Below the pieces are notes generated by a model that saw nothing but the letters and a program-made list of their open reading frames with translations, made no database searches and was not told where the DNA came from. Shown in pieces: positions 43,765-54,155 of a stretch of 54,698 nucleotides of DNA. Source of the stretch: Acidobacteriota bacterium (GTDB taxonomy: Bacteria; Acidobacteriota; Terriglobia; Bryobacterales; Bryobacteraceae); NCBI GenBank assembly GCA_016871055.1, contig VFZW01000005.1, forward strand, positions 1 to 54,698. Direction: 5' to 3'. The number at the start of each line of letters is the position of its first letter. Position 1 is the first letter of the stretch. The position numbers were made by a program, and so were the translations under genes.

Positions 43765-45061
43765 CAGAAAGTCGCCCCGTCATGAATATCGGTTCAACGC
43801 GGCCGTCGCGCAGCGGGAACGCGACGTACATAAAGAAGCCGTCGCGGGTCCGGAATCCGCCGCCGACGGAATTACGGAGTGTCGCCGTGCCGCCGCGCAT
43901 CCAAACCGAGCCGGCATCGTAGAACGCCGCCGCTTCGAATTTGCCCTTGAGCGAGTGGCCGTACTCAATCGAAGTGGCAGTGAGTCTGTCGGCGCCGAGC
44001 GGCGCGAGCTCCATCTTGTTCCAGCCGCGCAGGATTGTCGTGGTTCCACCCGTGAAGCGATCGCGCAGCGGCGCTCGGCCGTTCAACGAGCCCGCGACGA
44101 AATCGGCGTTGATCCGCGAGGCGGCGCGGCGGTATTCGACGTCCGCTCGCGCTTCATGCCGGTTGAACTTGTAATCGCTCGACAACGCGCCCGTTCCGTT
44201 TGTAATCCCGTACGATGCGCGCAGGGTCGTAAGCCCACCCGCCACATCACCTCGCACGCGCCGATATCGCAGAGAATTTACCAGCGCGTGAGAGGCAACA
44301 TTACGATCCGGCCCGGGGGACTCGAGCACGAACCGCTGTAGCCGCATGCCGATCTCCACGGCCAGCTCTTCCCGATCATCCCCTTGCCAGGGGATAAGCG
44401 TGACCGTGGGTTGGAAACTATCGACGCTACGGTACAAATCGTTGGGCTTCGCCGCTTGCAAAGTGCGGGCGTCATATTGAGCGTGTGAAGTCGAAAACGC
44501 AAATCCGGGCCGGATGCGATCCCGCAGCGTCGAAAATCGATACGCTGCCTTCACACCGGCCGACCGCTCCGTGAACGTGTCCGCGTCGGAAAACAATCCA
44601 AGCGACAAATGTTGTTTTCGTCCGTTGTGCAACCCGGCAATCAATTCGCCCGTCCAGCCTTGTCCCGAATACCACGCCAAGCGCGATTGCTGCGTGTCGA
44701 GCACAACATGGTGGCCCATTACGTCCAACACGACACGTACGTTGTCGGGCGAACTGCCTTTCTTGAGCTTGTGCGATACCAGCCGTGCTTTTAGCTCGCG
44801 GCGCACACGTTCGCTCAATTTTCCGAACGCTTCCGGCGAGAACCGTTGACCGACGTAACTTTGTAGCTCCTCGCGCAAGTCTTTGGATAGCCGGGCTGCG
44901 TTAGCGCCGGAGATTTCCACGCTTTCCACGGTGTACCGTGAATTGACGTTCGCTTCGTCGGGTGCGTTCCAAGAGAATGCGCGGGCGGAGAAAACGCCGA
45001 ACAGGAATCCCATCACGAATACAGTGGTGACCATTCGGCGGAAGGCTTTGTTACTTCGCAT
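43764..45061 (-). CDS. Omp85-family outer-membrane protein (single POTRA), frameshifted near its 3' end
   Basis: About 432 residues if corrected. N-terminal signal-like segment (VTTVFVMGFLFGVFSARA), one POTRA-type domain (about 40-120, YTVESVEISGANAARLSKDLREELQSYVGQRF), then a 16-strand-type barrel with the Omp85 L6 motif ILRGW and YEAAAFYDAGSVW-like final strands. The frame runs 66 codons past the expected end. Adding one G to the GGGG run at 43775-43778 gives a protein ending FMTGATF, with the C-terminal Phe expected for a barrel, and a TGATG overlap with the next gene. The real end is therefore about 43764; as written the ORF runs on to 43565. Confidence 0.8.
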
Positions 45062-45132
45062 GCGCTGATTAGTGTAATCCGTTGGCCAATTTATAAGTCG
45101 TTGATTTGGCATGCCTGGGCGCCGTTATTGCC

Positions 45133-45167
45133 GTGTAACGTGGGTCACCTGTGACACACGTTCACAC
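45133..45167. repeat. Nested inverted repeat in a divergent intergenic region
   Basis: Arms GTGTAACGTG (45133-45142) and CACGTTCACAC (45157-45167) enclose an inner dyad GTCAC-CT-GTGAC (45144-45155). With one single-base gap and one mismatch the two 16-17-nt halves pair fully. It lies in the 130-bp space between the Omp85-like gene and the HTH_42 gene and is a good candidate operator. A TAGGCT hexamer follows just before the plus-strand ATG at 45192. Confidence 0.75.
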
Positions 45168-45191
45168 CCAATCATGCGGTAGGCTAACGGC

Positions 45192-46356
45192 ATGGATCAA
45201 TCTACGCTTCGGGCATGGTGGGCGCACCGGCAGGGGTTGGACGGCTCGTTTACACAAGCATCTTCGGAGGTGATTCTCGATCGCTCCGGCTGGGCGCGGT
45301 CGGTCGGCGGCGCCAACCCGTATCTGACGCTCTACGCCCGCGCGGGCGTTTCGCGAGAGCAAGCCGATGGCGACGCCGCCGCGCTGCGGATTCACGAATT
45401 GCCTTCGGCGCGCGGGTGCACTTACGTCGTTCCCGCGTCCGACTTCGCACTCGCGCTGCGTTGCGGACGCGATGCGGCACAGACGCCGCTGAAGGTGGCG
45501 GCTAAGATTGGAGTCACCGCGAAAGAGGTCGATGCGTTGTGCGAGGCGATCGCAACCTCGCTGAAGAAAGGGCCGCTCGACCCCGACGGCATTCGCGAAG
45601 CTACCGGCGGCGCCTCGCGCAGTCTAGGCGCCGAATGAGTCAAGAAGGGAATGACGACCACGCTGCCGCTTGCGCTCGGGTTGCTGCAGTCGACGGGGGG
45701 TAATCCGCCGCGTGCCCGTAAACGGACGGCTCGATCAGCAGCGGTACAAATACGCGCTGTGGAGCTTGAAGCCTTTGAAGATCTCCGACGACGAGGTCTT
45801 CGTCGAACTCGCGCGCCGTTACTTCCGGTGGATCGGCCCGGCGACAATGGCGGAGTTCCAGTGGTTCTCCGGCCTGGGCGTGAAGGCGGCGAAGGCGGCG
45901 GTCGAACCGCTGCGCCTCAGCGCTGTCGATGACAATCGCCTGCTCTTCCCCGACGATCTTGAGGCGCTCCGCGCCTTCAAGCTTCCGAAGAAACCAGTCA
46001 TCAGCCTAATCGCCAGCATCGATTCGCTGATCCATCACCGGCGCGATCATCTGTCGATGCTCGACTCCGCCGATACCGCCTTCGCCGGCGACAAAGGGCC
46101 AGTGAGCGGCGGGCGCATCGCCGGCCTTCCGAACCATGCCATCGTCGACCGGGGGCGGATTGTCGGAGTTTGGGAGTATGATCCCTCAGCCGAAAAAATC
46201 GTCTATCTCACTTTTGGCGAAGCCTCGAAGGAAATCGCCTCGGCCGTCGCCCACACCGAAGCGTTCATCCGCGATCAACTCGGCGACGCGCGTTCGTTTT
46301 CACTCGATTCGCCCAAGAGCCGCGAGCCGCGATTGCGGCAGTTGCGCGGGGCGTAA
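45192..46356 (+). pseudogene. HTH_42 (winged-helix, AlkX/YcaQ-like) protein, disrupted twice
   Basis: The reading corresponds to a protein of about 388 residues related to the HTH_42 family of DNA glycosylase-like winged-helix proteins: LRAWWAHRQGLDGS, GGANPYLTLYARAG, CTYVVPASDFALALR, EATGGASRSLG, MTTTLPLALGLLQSTG, VPVNGRLDQQRYKYALW, PNHAIVDRGRIVGVWEYDP. Two lesions break it: an in-frame TGA at 45636-45638 where homologues have a Gly (GGA) codon, and one extra G in a six-G run at 45695-45700 that shifts the frame. Removing that G gives GVIRRVPVNG. Two lesions argue against a single reading error, but do not exclude it. Confidence 0.8.
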
Positions 46357-46366
46357 GATGAGAGAT

Positions 46367-47729
<1,363 letters not shown>

Positions 47730-47735
47730 TTTGAT

Positions 47736-48581
47736 CTAAGCAGAGGCCCGGAGCGCCGTCTGTCCAACCAATTCGACCCGCTGCTCCCGCGCGAATTGCT
47801 TAGCAAGATCGATCTCGATCAATCGACGTTCCGCTCTCGCCGCCATCGGACAGCTCGACAGCATCGGCATTTCGTCGAAGGTTCTCCCATCAAGCTCCCG
47901 TCCTTGTTTGGACTTCTGAATGCCGCCCCACTGCTTAAAGAAAAACCGCGCGCCAGACTTCCTGCAGGCTCTCAAGATGGAGTGAACCCATTGCGGCTGC
48001 ATCGCCCGCGCGCCCGCGCCACTCTCCCCGCCGACGATCACCCAATCGATTCCAGCCAAATCAACATCTCCAAGATCCTCAAGCAGCGGCTCCACACTCA
48101 AGAACCGTGTTACCGCGGGCGCAGAGCGGAGTGCGTCTAGCCGCGGAATTCCGTACTGCTGATCCTCAACGCTGACGCCCCACCAAATATGACTCGCGCA
48201 AGAAGCATCAGCTAACGAGCCGCGAAGCATTGAGGCGAGACGCGAGGCCCGCTTGGTGAGAACCTGATAGGTGTGCCACGGCGTGTGAAGCATCACGTCT
48301 GCCACACAACGAATATAGAAGTCCGGCACCGATTCGTGAAATAGATCGCTCATGCTGTTCACGAAAACCGTTTTCCGGCTCGGCCACGCAAGCGGCTCCA
48401 GTAACTTCTCTGGAACTAATCGCAAATCGAAACCCTGCTCGTATGGGTGACCGGGAACGCCACGAAACCTCTCGGCAAAGGTCTCCGCATAACAATGCTT
48501 GCAACCGGGGCTTATCTTCGTACAGCCGCGAACTGGGTTCCAAGTGGCTTCGGTCCACTCGATCTTCGAATGCTCGCTCAC
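47736..48581 (-). CDS. DUF5131 (phage Gp37/Gp68-like) three-Cys-motif protein
   Basis: A 281-residue protein. The three-Cys motif CxxxxxxCxxC is intact in GCTKISPGCKHCYAE (C20, C27, C30), similar to a radical SAM site but with the longer first spacing; VFVNSMSDLFHESV, TYQVLTKR, WWGVSVEDQQYGIPRL, FLSVEPLLEDLG and WVIVGGESGAGARAM are family landmarks. I start it at GTG 48581, because GAGGA sits 9 nt upstream; the TTG at 48590 is adjacent to that same sequence. It is the first gene of a two-gene unit with tcmP. Likely binds Fe-S; substrate unknown. Confidence 0.88.
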   Translation of the reverse strand: MSEHSKIEWTEATWNPVRGCTKISPGCKHCYAETFAERFRGVPGHPYEQGFDLRLVPEKLLEPLAWPSRKTVFVNSMSDLFHESVPDFYIRCVADVMLHTPWHTYQVLTKRASRLASMLRGSLADASCASHIWWGVSVEDQQYGIPRLDALRSAPAVTRFLSVEPLLEDLGDVDLAGIDWVIVGGESGAGARAMQPQWVHSILRACRKSGARFFFKQWGGIQKSKQGRELDGRTFDEMPMLSSCPMAARAERRLIEIDLAKQFAREQRVELVGQTALRASA

Positions 48582-48636
48582 GTTCGGCAATCCTCAGAAA
48601 GGAACATACTACATTATTAACCGGATCTGTTTTGGT

Positions 48637-49452
48637 CTACCGCAACTGCACCGGCGTAACCAATCGCCGCCGCATCTTCGCCGCCCGCTCAAACTCCTCG
48701 CGCAAGCCCGCCCCGCGCAGTTGCTCCCGCATCGCGCCCAGCGCCGCGATCATCTCGCGCAGTGCCGCGTCGATCGGCTCCGGATTCGTCGCCAGGATGT
48801 CTTCCCACATCTCGTACTGGCTCAGCGCCAGCCGCGTCATATCGATCAATCCCGGCCCGCCCGCCTGCAGTTCCACGCCGTCGACGGTGCACGCCAGCGC
48901 CGTCGACACAAGCTGCGGCAGATGCGAAGTATGCGCCACCGTGCGATCGTGCTCTTCGGCATCGAGGATCAACACATGCGCGCCGATACGCCGCACCCAG
49001 TCGACAAACGGATGATCACAGGCGCGAGTCAACACCCACGTTCGATTGCGAAACAACGACGGATCGGCGCTTGCCGCACCGCGCGTCTCCTTGCCCGCCA
49101 TCGGATGACCGCCCACGAACTGCGCCGCTGGAATGTGCTGGCCCGCCTCGGCGCAAATCGTCGCCTTCGTCGATCCGGCATCCGTCACCAGCGTGTGCTT
49201 GCCGATCGACGCGCCGATCAGCGGAATCATCTCGACAATCCTTCGAATCGGCTGGGCGAGAAATAGCAAGTCCGCCCACGCCGCCGCTTCGTCCAACGCC
49301 ATCGACGAATCGATGACGCCGCTTGAAAGCGCCTCCGCGATCGTCCTCGGCGAACTAACCCCCACAATCTCGCCATCGAATCCGGCCTGCCGGAGCGCTA
49401 GCGCGAAGCTGCCTCCGATCAATCCAACACCGGCGATGGCGACGCGCTTCAT
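48637..49452 (-). CDS. tyrA: Prephenate dehydrogenase
   Basis: NAD-dependent enzyme of tyrosine synthesis, 271 residues. Glycine-rich nucleotide loop GVGLIGGSFA (8-17), HPMAGKETRG (about 114-123) and the dimerisation region HTSHLPQLVSTALA with the catalytic-type His. There is no C-terminal ACT domain, so regulation by tyrosine through ACT is not expected. It lies 2 nt after the DAHP synthase gene and ends the aromatic operon; the TcmP cassette follows. Confidence 0.9.
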   Translation of the reverse strand: MKRVAIAGVGLIGGSFALALRQAGFDGEIVGVSSPRTIAEALSSGVIDSSMALDEAAAWADLLFLAQPIRRIVEMIPLIGASIGKHTLVTDAGSTKATICAEAGQHIPAAQFVGGHPMAGKETRGAASADPSLFRNRTWVLTRACDHPFVDWVRRIGAHVLILDAEEHDRTVAHTSHLPQLVSTALACTVDGVELQAGGPGLIDMTRLALSQYEMWEDILATNPEPIDAALREMIAALGAMREQLRGAGLREEFERAAKMRRRLVTPVQLR

Positions 49453-49454
49453 GG

Positions 49455-50468
49455 TCAGATCGACCGGCCCACCGCGGTCGCAATCCCGCGAAGTTGCCCC
49501 ATCAACTCGGCAAATTGATCCGGGAACAACGACTGCGCCCCGTCACTCAACGCATGTTCCGGATCGTGATGGACCTCGACCAGCAAACCGTCCGCGCCGG
49601 CCGCCACCGCAGCCCGCGCCATCGGCGCTACAAGGTTCCGCTTACCCACTCCGTGCGAAGGATCGGCCAGAACGGGCAGATGGGTCAACTGCTTCAACAC
49701 TGGAATCGCCGAAATGTCCATCGTGTTGCGCGTCGCGGTTTCAAACGTTCGAATCCCGCGCTCGCAAAGCATAATCTCGTAGTTGCCGCCCGACATGATG
49801 TATTCGGCCGACAGCAGCAACTCTTCGATCGTCGCCGCGATGCCGCGTTTCAACAGCACCGGCTTTCGGGCCAAGCCCAAGTCCCGCAGCAGATTGAAGT
49901 TCTGCATGTTGCGCGCGCCGACTTGCAAAATGTCGGAATACTCGCCCAACAGACCAATCTGCGAGCGGTCCATCACTTCGCTGACGACAAGCAAGCCGTT
50001 CCGATCCGCCGCCGCGCGCAGCATCTTCAAGCCTTGTTCGCCAAGCCCCTGAAAACTATACGGCGACGACCGCGGCTTGAACGCCCCGCCGCGAATCACC
50101 TTCGCGCCGGCCTTGGCCACCAACTCCGCCGAGAGCGAGATCTGCTCAGCGCTTTCCACACTGCACGGCCCGGCCATCATTACCACTTCCGGCCCTCCGA
50201 TCTTCACATTGCCAATCTCAACGACCGTACCTTGCGGACGGAAACGCCTGTTCGCCAGTTTGTACGGCGACACAATGCGATGGCACTCCTTCACGCCTTC
50301 CATTACTTCGAATTCCGCCGGCTCGAAGTTGTCCATCGGCCCGACGCCGCCCAGCACCGTGTGCGACGTTCCGGTCGACCGGTGCACGGTGAAGCCCATC
50401 GTCACCAGACGGTCGATCACACGCTGCACGCTCTCTTCGGCCGCGCCCTCCTGCATGACAACTAGCAT
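49455..50468 (-). CDS. aroF: 3-deoxy-7-phosphoheptulonate synthase (DAHP synthase)
   Basis: First enzyme of the shikimate pathway, joining PEP and erythrose 4-phosphate. It is a 337-residue type I-beta enzyme with a ferredoxin-like N-terminal regulatory domain (1-75), as in the Thermotoga enzyme, and a barrel with [64 protein letters not shown] and [22 protein letters not shown]. Metal and substrate residues are intact. It lies 3 nt after the chorismate mutase gene. Confidence 0.94.
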   Translation of the reverse strand: MLVVMQEGAAEESVQRVIDRLVTMGFTVHRSTGTSHTVLGGVGPMDNFEPAEFEVMEGVKECHRIVSPYKLANRRFRPQGTVVEIGNVKIGGPEVVMMAGPCSVESAEQISLSAELVAKAGAKVIRGGAFKPRSSPYSFQGLGEQGLKMLRAAADRNGLLVVSEVMDRSQIGLLGEYSDILQVGARNMQNFNLLRDLGLARKPVLLKRGIAATIEELLLSAEYIMSGGNYEIMLCERGIRTFETATRNTMDISAIPVLKQLTHLPVLADPSHGVGKRNLVAPMARAAVAAGADGLLVEVHHDPEHALSDGAQSLFPDQFAELMGQLRGIATAVGRSI

Positions 50469-50471
50469 TGG

Positions 50472-50765
50472 TTACTTCCCTTCCATGCGCGTCCGTTCGA
50501 GCGTCCGCATTTCATCGATGATACGTTCAAACACGCGCTTGATCGCCGCATCCGGCAGTGGCCCCTGATTGGCGGCCGCGATGTTCTGGAACACCTGCTC
50601 CTCGCGCTTCGGATCATAGACCGGCAGCGCGACCTGCTGCTTGATATCGCCGACGCGCTCGACAACGCGCGTGCGCTCGTTCAACAACGCCACCAGCCGC
50701 CGGTCGACATCGTCGATTTCCAGACGGCATGCGCCGAGCGCCGATTTTGCTTCTTCGATCGTCAT
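50472..50765 (-). CDS. Chorismate mutase, AroQ class
   Basis: A 97-residue, all-helical AroQ-type mutase converting chorismate to prephenate. The pattern RLEIDDVDRRLVALLNERTRVVERVGDIKQ...PVYDPKREEQVF...PLPDAAIKRVFERIIDEMRTLE contains the usual Arg, Lys and Glu active-site positions. The start overlaps the trpA stop (ATGA). As a stand-alone gene between trpA and aroF it supplies prephenate to tyrA downstream. Confidence 0.9.
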   Translation of the reverse strand: MTIEEAKSALGACRLEIDDVDRRLVALLNERTRVVERVGDIKQQVALPVYDPKREEQVFQNIAAANQGPLPDAAIKRVFERIIDEMRTLERTRMEGK

Positions 50766-51586
50766 GCCTGAGCCGTCATCCTACTTCGCATCGCGCCGTT
50801 TTTCAACTCCCGCGCCAGCGCTTCAATACGCGGTTCCAACTCCGGCGTGCCCGCGTGCGCTTCGATCAACTTCACAAACGCGCTGCCGACGACAACACCA
50901 TCGGCCAATCGCCCGACCGCCTCGGCGTCGGCCGCTTTCGCGATGCCGAAGCCAACCGCGAGCGGCAAAGACGTGTGCTCGCGCATGCGCTCGACGAGCG
51001 GCAGCGCCTGCGACGAAACCTGATCGCGAACGCCCGTCACTCCGGTTCGGCTTACCAAATACACGAAGCCCGACGAGAAGCGGCCAACCAGCGCCAGGCG
51101 CTCCGGCGTGCTTGTCGGCGCGGCGAGAAACACCGTGTCCAGACCCGCGTCGCGCATCGAAGCGACATAGGGCTCGGCTTCTTCGACGCTGACGTCGGTC
51201 ATCAACACACCATCCACACCGGCCGCGTGCGCATCGGCCGCGAGCTTGGCGAAACCGTATCGCATCAGCGGATTTAGATACGAAAATAGCAGGATCGGAA
51301 TATCGCTCACGGCGCGGATTCGCGCCGCGCAATCCAGCACGCCGCGCAGCGACGCGCCGGCGGCCAGCGCGCGTTCGGCGCCCTTCATTATCACGGGCCC
51401 ATCGGCGATAGGATCGGAGAACGGCACGCCCAGTTCGATCACATCCGCGCCGCCGCGCTCGAGCGCCGCGACAATCCCCACCGTCGCGTCCAAAGTCGGA
51501 TCGCCTGCGGTGACGTACGCCACCAGCGCCGGTTCATTCTTCGCGCGCAGTTCAGCGAACCGCCGCGCTATTCGACTATTGGCCAT
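50762..51586 (-). CDS. trpA: Tryptophan synthase alpha subunit
   Basis: Cleaves indole-3-glycerol phosphate to indole. It has 274 residues and a TIM barrel with the catalytic Glu and Asp regions: [17 protein letters not shown] and VAYVTAGDP, plus LTDVSVEE in the later barrel and GSAFVKLIE near the end. The start overlaps the trpB 3' end by 11 bp. Confidence 0.95.
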   Translation of the reverse strand: MANSRIARRFAELRAKNEPALVAYVTAGDPTLDATVGIVAALERGGADVIELGVPFSDPIADGPVIMKGAERALAAGASLRGVLDCAARIRAVSDIPILLFSYLNPLMRYGFAKLAADAHAAGVDGVLMTDVSVEEAEPYVASMRDAGLDTVFLAAPTSTPERLALVGRFSSGFVYLVSRTGVTGVRDQVSSQALPLVERMREHTSLPLAVGFGIAKAADAEAVGRLADGVVVGSAFVKLIEAHAGTPELEPRIEALARELKNGAMRSRMTAQA

Positions 51587-52778
51587 CCAGTTCCTTCAGG
51601 TTCTCGCGATAGATATCGATGTCTTTGTCGCCACGCCCGCTGAGATTGACGAGGATGACTTTGCCTTTTTCCGACGGCGCGCGGCGGATCGCCTCCGCCA
51701 CGGCGTGGGACGATTCGAGCGCCGGAATAATGCCTTCCATGCGCGACAACATCATCGCCGCGTTCAACGCATCGGCGTCGGAGCAATTCACGTACGAAGC
51801 CCGCCCCAGGTCGGCCAGATTCGCATGTTCGGGGCCGATCATCGCGTAATCGAGGCCTGCCGAAATCGAATGCGTCAGAGCGATCTGCCCGTCTGCGTTC
51901 TGGAGAACGTAGCTATAGCAACCTTGCAACACGCCCGGCGACCCGCCCGCGAAACGCGCCGCGTGTTCGCCCAGCGTTAGATTCCGCCCGCCCGCTTCCA
52001 CGCCGATCAACGCCACGCCCGCATCGCCGACAAACGCATGAAACATGCCGATCGCGTTCGATCCGCCGCCCACGCAAGCGATCACGGTATCGGGCAAACG
52101 GCCAGCGGCTTCCAGCATCTGCGCCCGCGCTTCGATCCCAATCACGGAGTGAAAATCGCGCACCATCAGCGGATACGGATGCGCGCCCAGCGCCGAGCCC
52201 AGCAGGTAATGCGTGTGTTCGATGTTTGTGACCCAATCGCGCATCGCTTCGCTGATCGCGTCTTTCAGCGTGCGGCTGCCGTAGGTCACACCGACAACCT
52301 TCGCGCCGAGCAGCCGCATGCGGAACACATTCAGCCGTTGCCGCCGCATGTCTTCTTCGCCCATGTACACGGTGCAGTCGAGGCCGAACAGCGCGCAGAC
52401 CGTTGCCGTCGCGACACCGTGCTGGCCGGCGCCCGTCTCGGCAATCACGCGCGTCTTGCCCATACGCTTGGCGAGCAGTATCTGGCCGAGGCAGTTGTTG
52501 ATTTTGTGCGCGCCGGTGTGCAGCAGATCTTCGCGTTTAATGTATATATCCGCACCGCCCAGATGCTCCGACAACCGCCGCGCGCGCCACAGGGCCGTTG
52601 GCCGCCCCGCGTAGTTCTTCATCAGTGAAGCGAGTTCGGCGTGAAAGGCGGGATCCTTGCGCGCCTCCGCATAGGCGTGCTCCAATTCTTCAAGCGGCGC
52701 CATCAATACTTCGGGGACGAATCGTCCTCCGTACGGGCCGAAGTGCCCGCCTGCATCCGGTTGCGACGTAATTGTCAT
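51576..52778 (-). CDS. trpB: Tryptophan synthase beta subunit
   Basis: PLP enzyme making tryptophan from indole and serine, 400 residues. HTGAHKINN holds the PLP lysine; [16 protein letters not shown] opens the protein; [13 protein letters not shown] and [13 protein letters not shown] (phosphate loop) follow. Start overlaps trpF by 4 bp. Confidence 0.96.
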   Translation of the reverse strand: MTITSQPDAGGHFGPYGGRFVPEVLMAPLEELEHAYAEARKDPAFHAELASLMKNYAGRPTALWRARRLSEHLGGADIYIKREDLLHTGAHKINNCLGQILLAKRMGKTRVIAETGAGQHGVATATVCALFGLDCTVYMGEEDMRRQRLNVFRMRLLGAKVVGVTYGSRTLKDAISEAMRDWVTNIEHTHYLLGSALGAHPYPLMVRDFHSVIGIEARAQMLEAAGRLPDTVIACVGGGSNAIGMFHAFVGDAGVALIGVEAGGRNLTLGEHAARFAGGSPGVLQGCYSYVLQNADGQIALTHSISAGLDYAMIGPEHANLADLGRASYVNCSDADALNAAMMLSRMEGIIPALESSHAVAEAIRRAPSEKGKVILVNLSGRGDKDIDIYRENLKELDGQ

Positions 52779-53350
52779 GCTGCTAACGCCGCGGCGATAA
52801 ATCGCGCCATGCGGCTATGATCCTTCCTTCCCGGCGACGATTCCAACCGCGAGCAGGCATCAACGCCCCAAGGTCTCGCAACGCGAATCGCCGTTTCTAC
52901 ATTGTCCGCATCGAGTCCGCCGGCAAGCAAGATCCGCCGTGACGCTCCCCGCGCTCGCGACCAATCGAACGTGTGCCCGCTGCCGCCATAAAGCTCCGTC
53001 GGTGTGTCGAGCAAGAACGCTTCCGCGGGAAACGCTTCGATGTCCTCAAGCCGAAACACGTTGTTCACCCGAAACGCCTTCCACACCCGAACGCCCTCCG
53101 GGGCCTCCGTTTCGTTGCCGTGCAACTGTGCGATATCAAGGCCCGCCTCGGCGACGATCTCCCGCACGCGCGGTTCATTCACAAACACCCCAACTCGCAA
53201 GATCCCCGGAGGAACCGCAATTGCGGCAGCATCCGCCGGCGCGATGTAGCGCGGGCTCTTCGGATAGAAGTTGAATCCAAGCGCCCCCGCGCCCGCTTCC
53301 ACCGCGGCCATCGCATCCTCGCGGTTCGTAATGCCGCAAACCTTCACCAT
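52775..53350 (-). CDS. trpF: Phosphoribosylanthranilate isomerase
   Basis: Isomerises phosphoribosylanthranilate in tryptophan synthesis. It has 191 residues and a TIM barrel with the catalytic Cys near the start ([11 protein letters not shown]) and [34 protein letters not shown]. The start at 53350 overlaps the trpC stop by one base (TGATG). The catalytic Asp region (FDWSRA) is present. Confidence 0.94.
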   Translation of the reverse strand: MVKVCGITNREDAMAAVEAGAGALGFNFYPKSPRYIAPADAAAIAVPPGILRVGVFVNEPRVREIVAEAGLDIAQLHGNETEAPEGVRVWKAFRVNNVFRLEDIEAFPAEAFLLDTPTELYGGSGHTFDWSRARGASRRILLAGGLDADNVETAIRVARPWGVDACSRLESSPGRKDHSRMARFIAAALAA

Positions 53351-54135
53351 CACGCCCGTAGCGCCTCCAGCGCCGCCGCCGGATCGGGAGACTTCATCAA
53401 ATGCTCGCCGACGAGAAACGCCCGGTACCCAGCCCCACGCAACGTTTTCAGGTCGTCGGCCGAGTGAATGCCGCTCTCGCTCACGCGCAATGCGCCGGGC
53501 GGAATCGACTCGGCCAATCGCAACGATGTCTCGAGCTTCACCGAAAAATTTCGCAGATCGCGGTTGTTCACACCGATGATTTCCGCGCCGGAGTCAATCG
53601 CCTTCACCAACTCCTCGCCATCGTGAACCTCTACCAAGGCATCGAGACGAAACGCCGCCGCCAGCTCCCGAAACCGCCGGAGTTCGGAAACGTCCAGGAT
53701 GGCTGCAATCAAGAGAATCGCATCGGCCCCTCGCGCCGCGGCTTCGACGACATGGTAGCTGTCAATCGTAAAATCCTTGCGAAGCACCGGAATGTGCACC
53801 GCACCGCGCGCCTCATTCAGATGCTCGAACGAGCCTTGAAAGAAATCGGCGTCCGTCAACACGCTGAGCGCCGCGGCGCCGCCTCGCCGGTACGCCAGCG
53901 CGATCGACTTGGGGTCGAAGTTCTCCGACAACAGCCCTTTACTGGGCGACGCCTTCTTGATCTCGGCGATGATCGCCGGCGTCGAGGCCTCCAGAGCCGC
54001 GCGAAAACCGCGGCGCGTCGCCATCGAAGCCTCCGCCAGCGCTTCGATTTCACGCGTCTTCGTGGAACGTTCCGCCAGTTCCTGACGCTTCCGTTCCACA
54101 ATACGAGCCAGAATGTCGGGGACCGTCTGCACCAT
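53350..54135 (-). CDS. trpC: Indole-3-glycerol phosphate synthase
   Basis: 261-residue TIM barrel. Key blocks: IAEIKKASPSKGLLSENFDP, VLRKDFTIDSYHVVEAAARGADAILLI, LVEVHDGEEL, IGVNNRDLRNFSVKLE and SESGIHSADDLKTL. The substrate Lys and Glu residues are in place. The start is 20 bp after the PpiC gene and has AAGGG about 10 nt upstream. The trpE and trpD genes are not in this window. Confidence 0.96.
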   Translation of the reverse strand: MVQTVPDILARIVERKRQELAERSTKTREIEALAEASMATRRGFRAALEASTPAIIAEIKKASPSKGLLSENFDPKSIALAYRRGGAAALSVLTDADFFQGSFEHLNEARGAVHIPVLRKDFTIDSYHVVEAAARGADAILLIAAILDVSELRRFRELAAAFRLDALVEVHDGEELVKAIDSGAEIIGVNNRDLRNFSVKLETSLRLAESIPPGALRVSESGIHSADDLKTLRGAGYRAFLVGEHLMKSPDPAAALEALRA

Positions 54136-54155
54136 GCCGCGGAACCCTTATCGTA

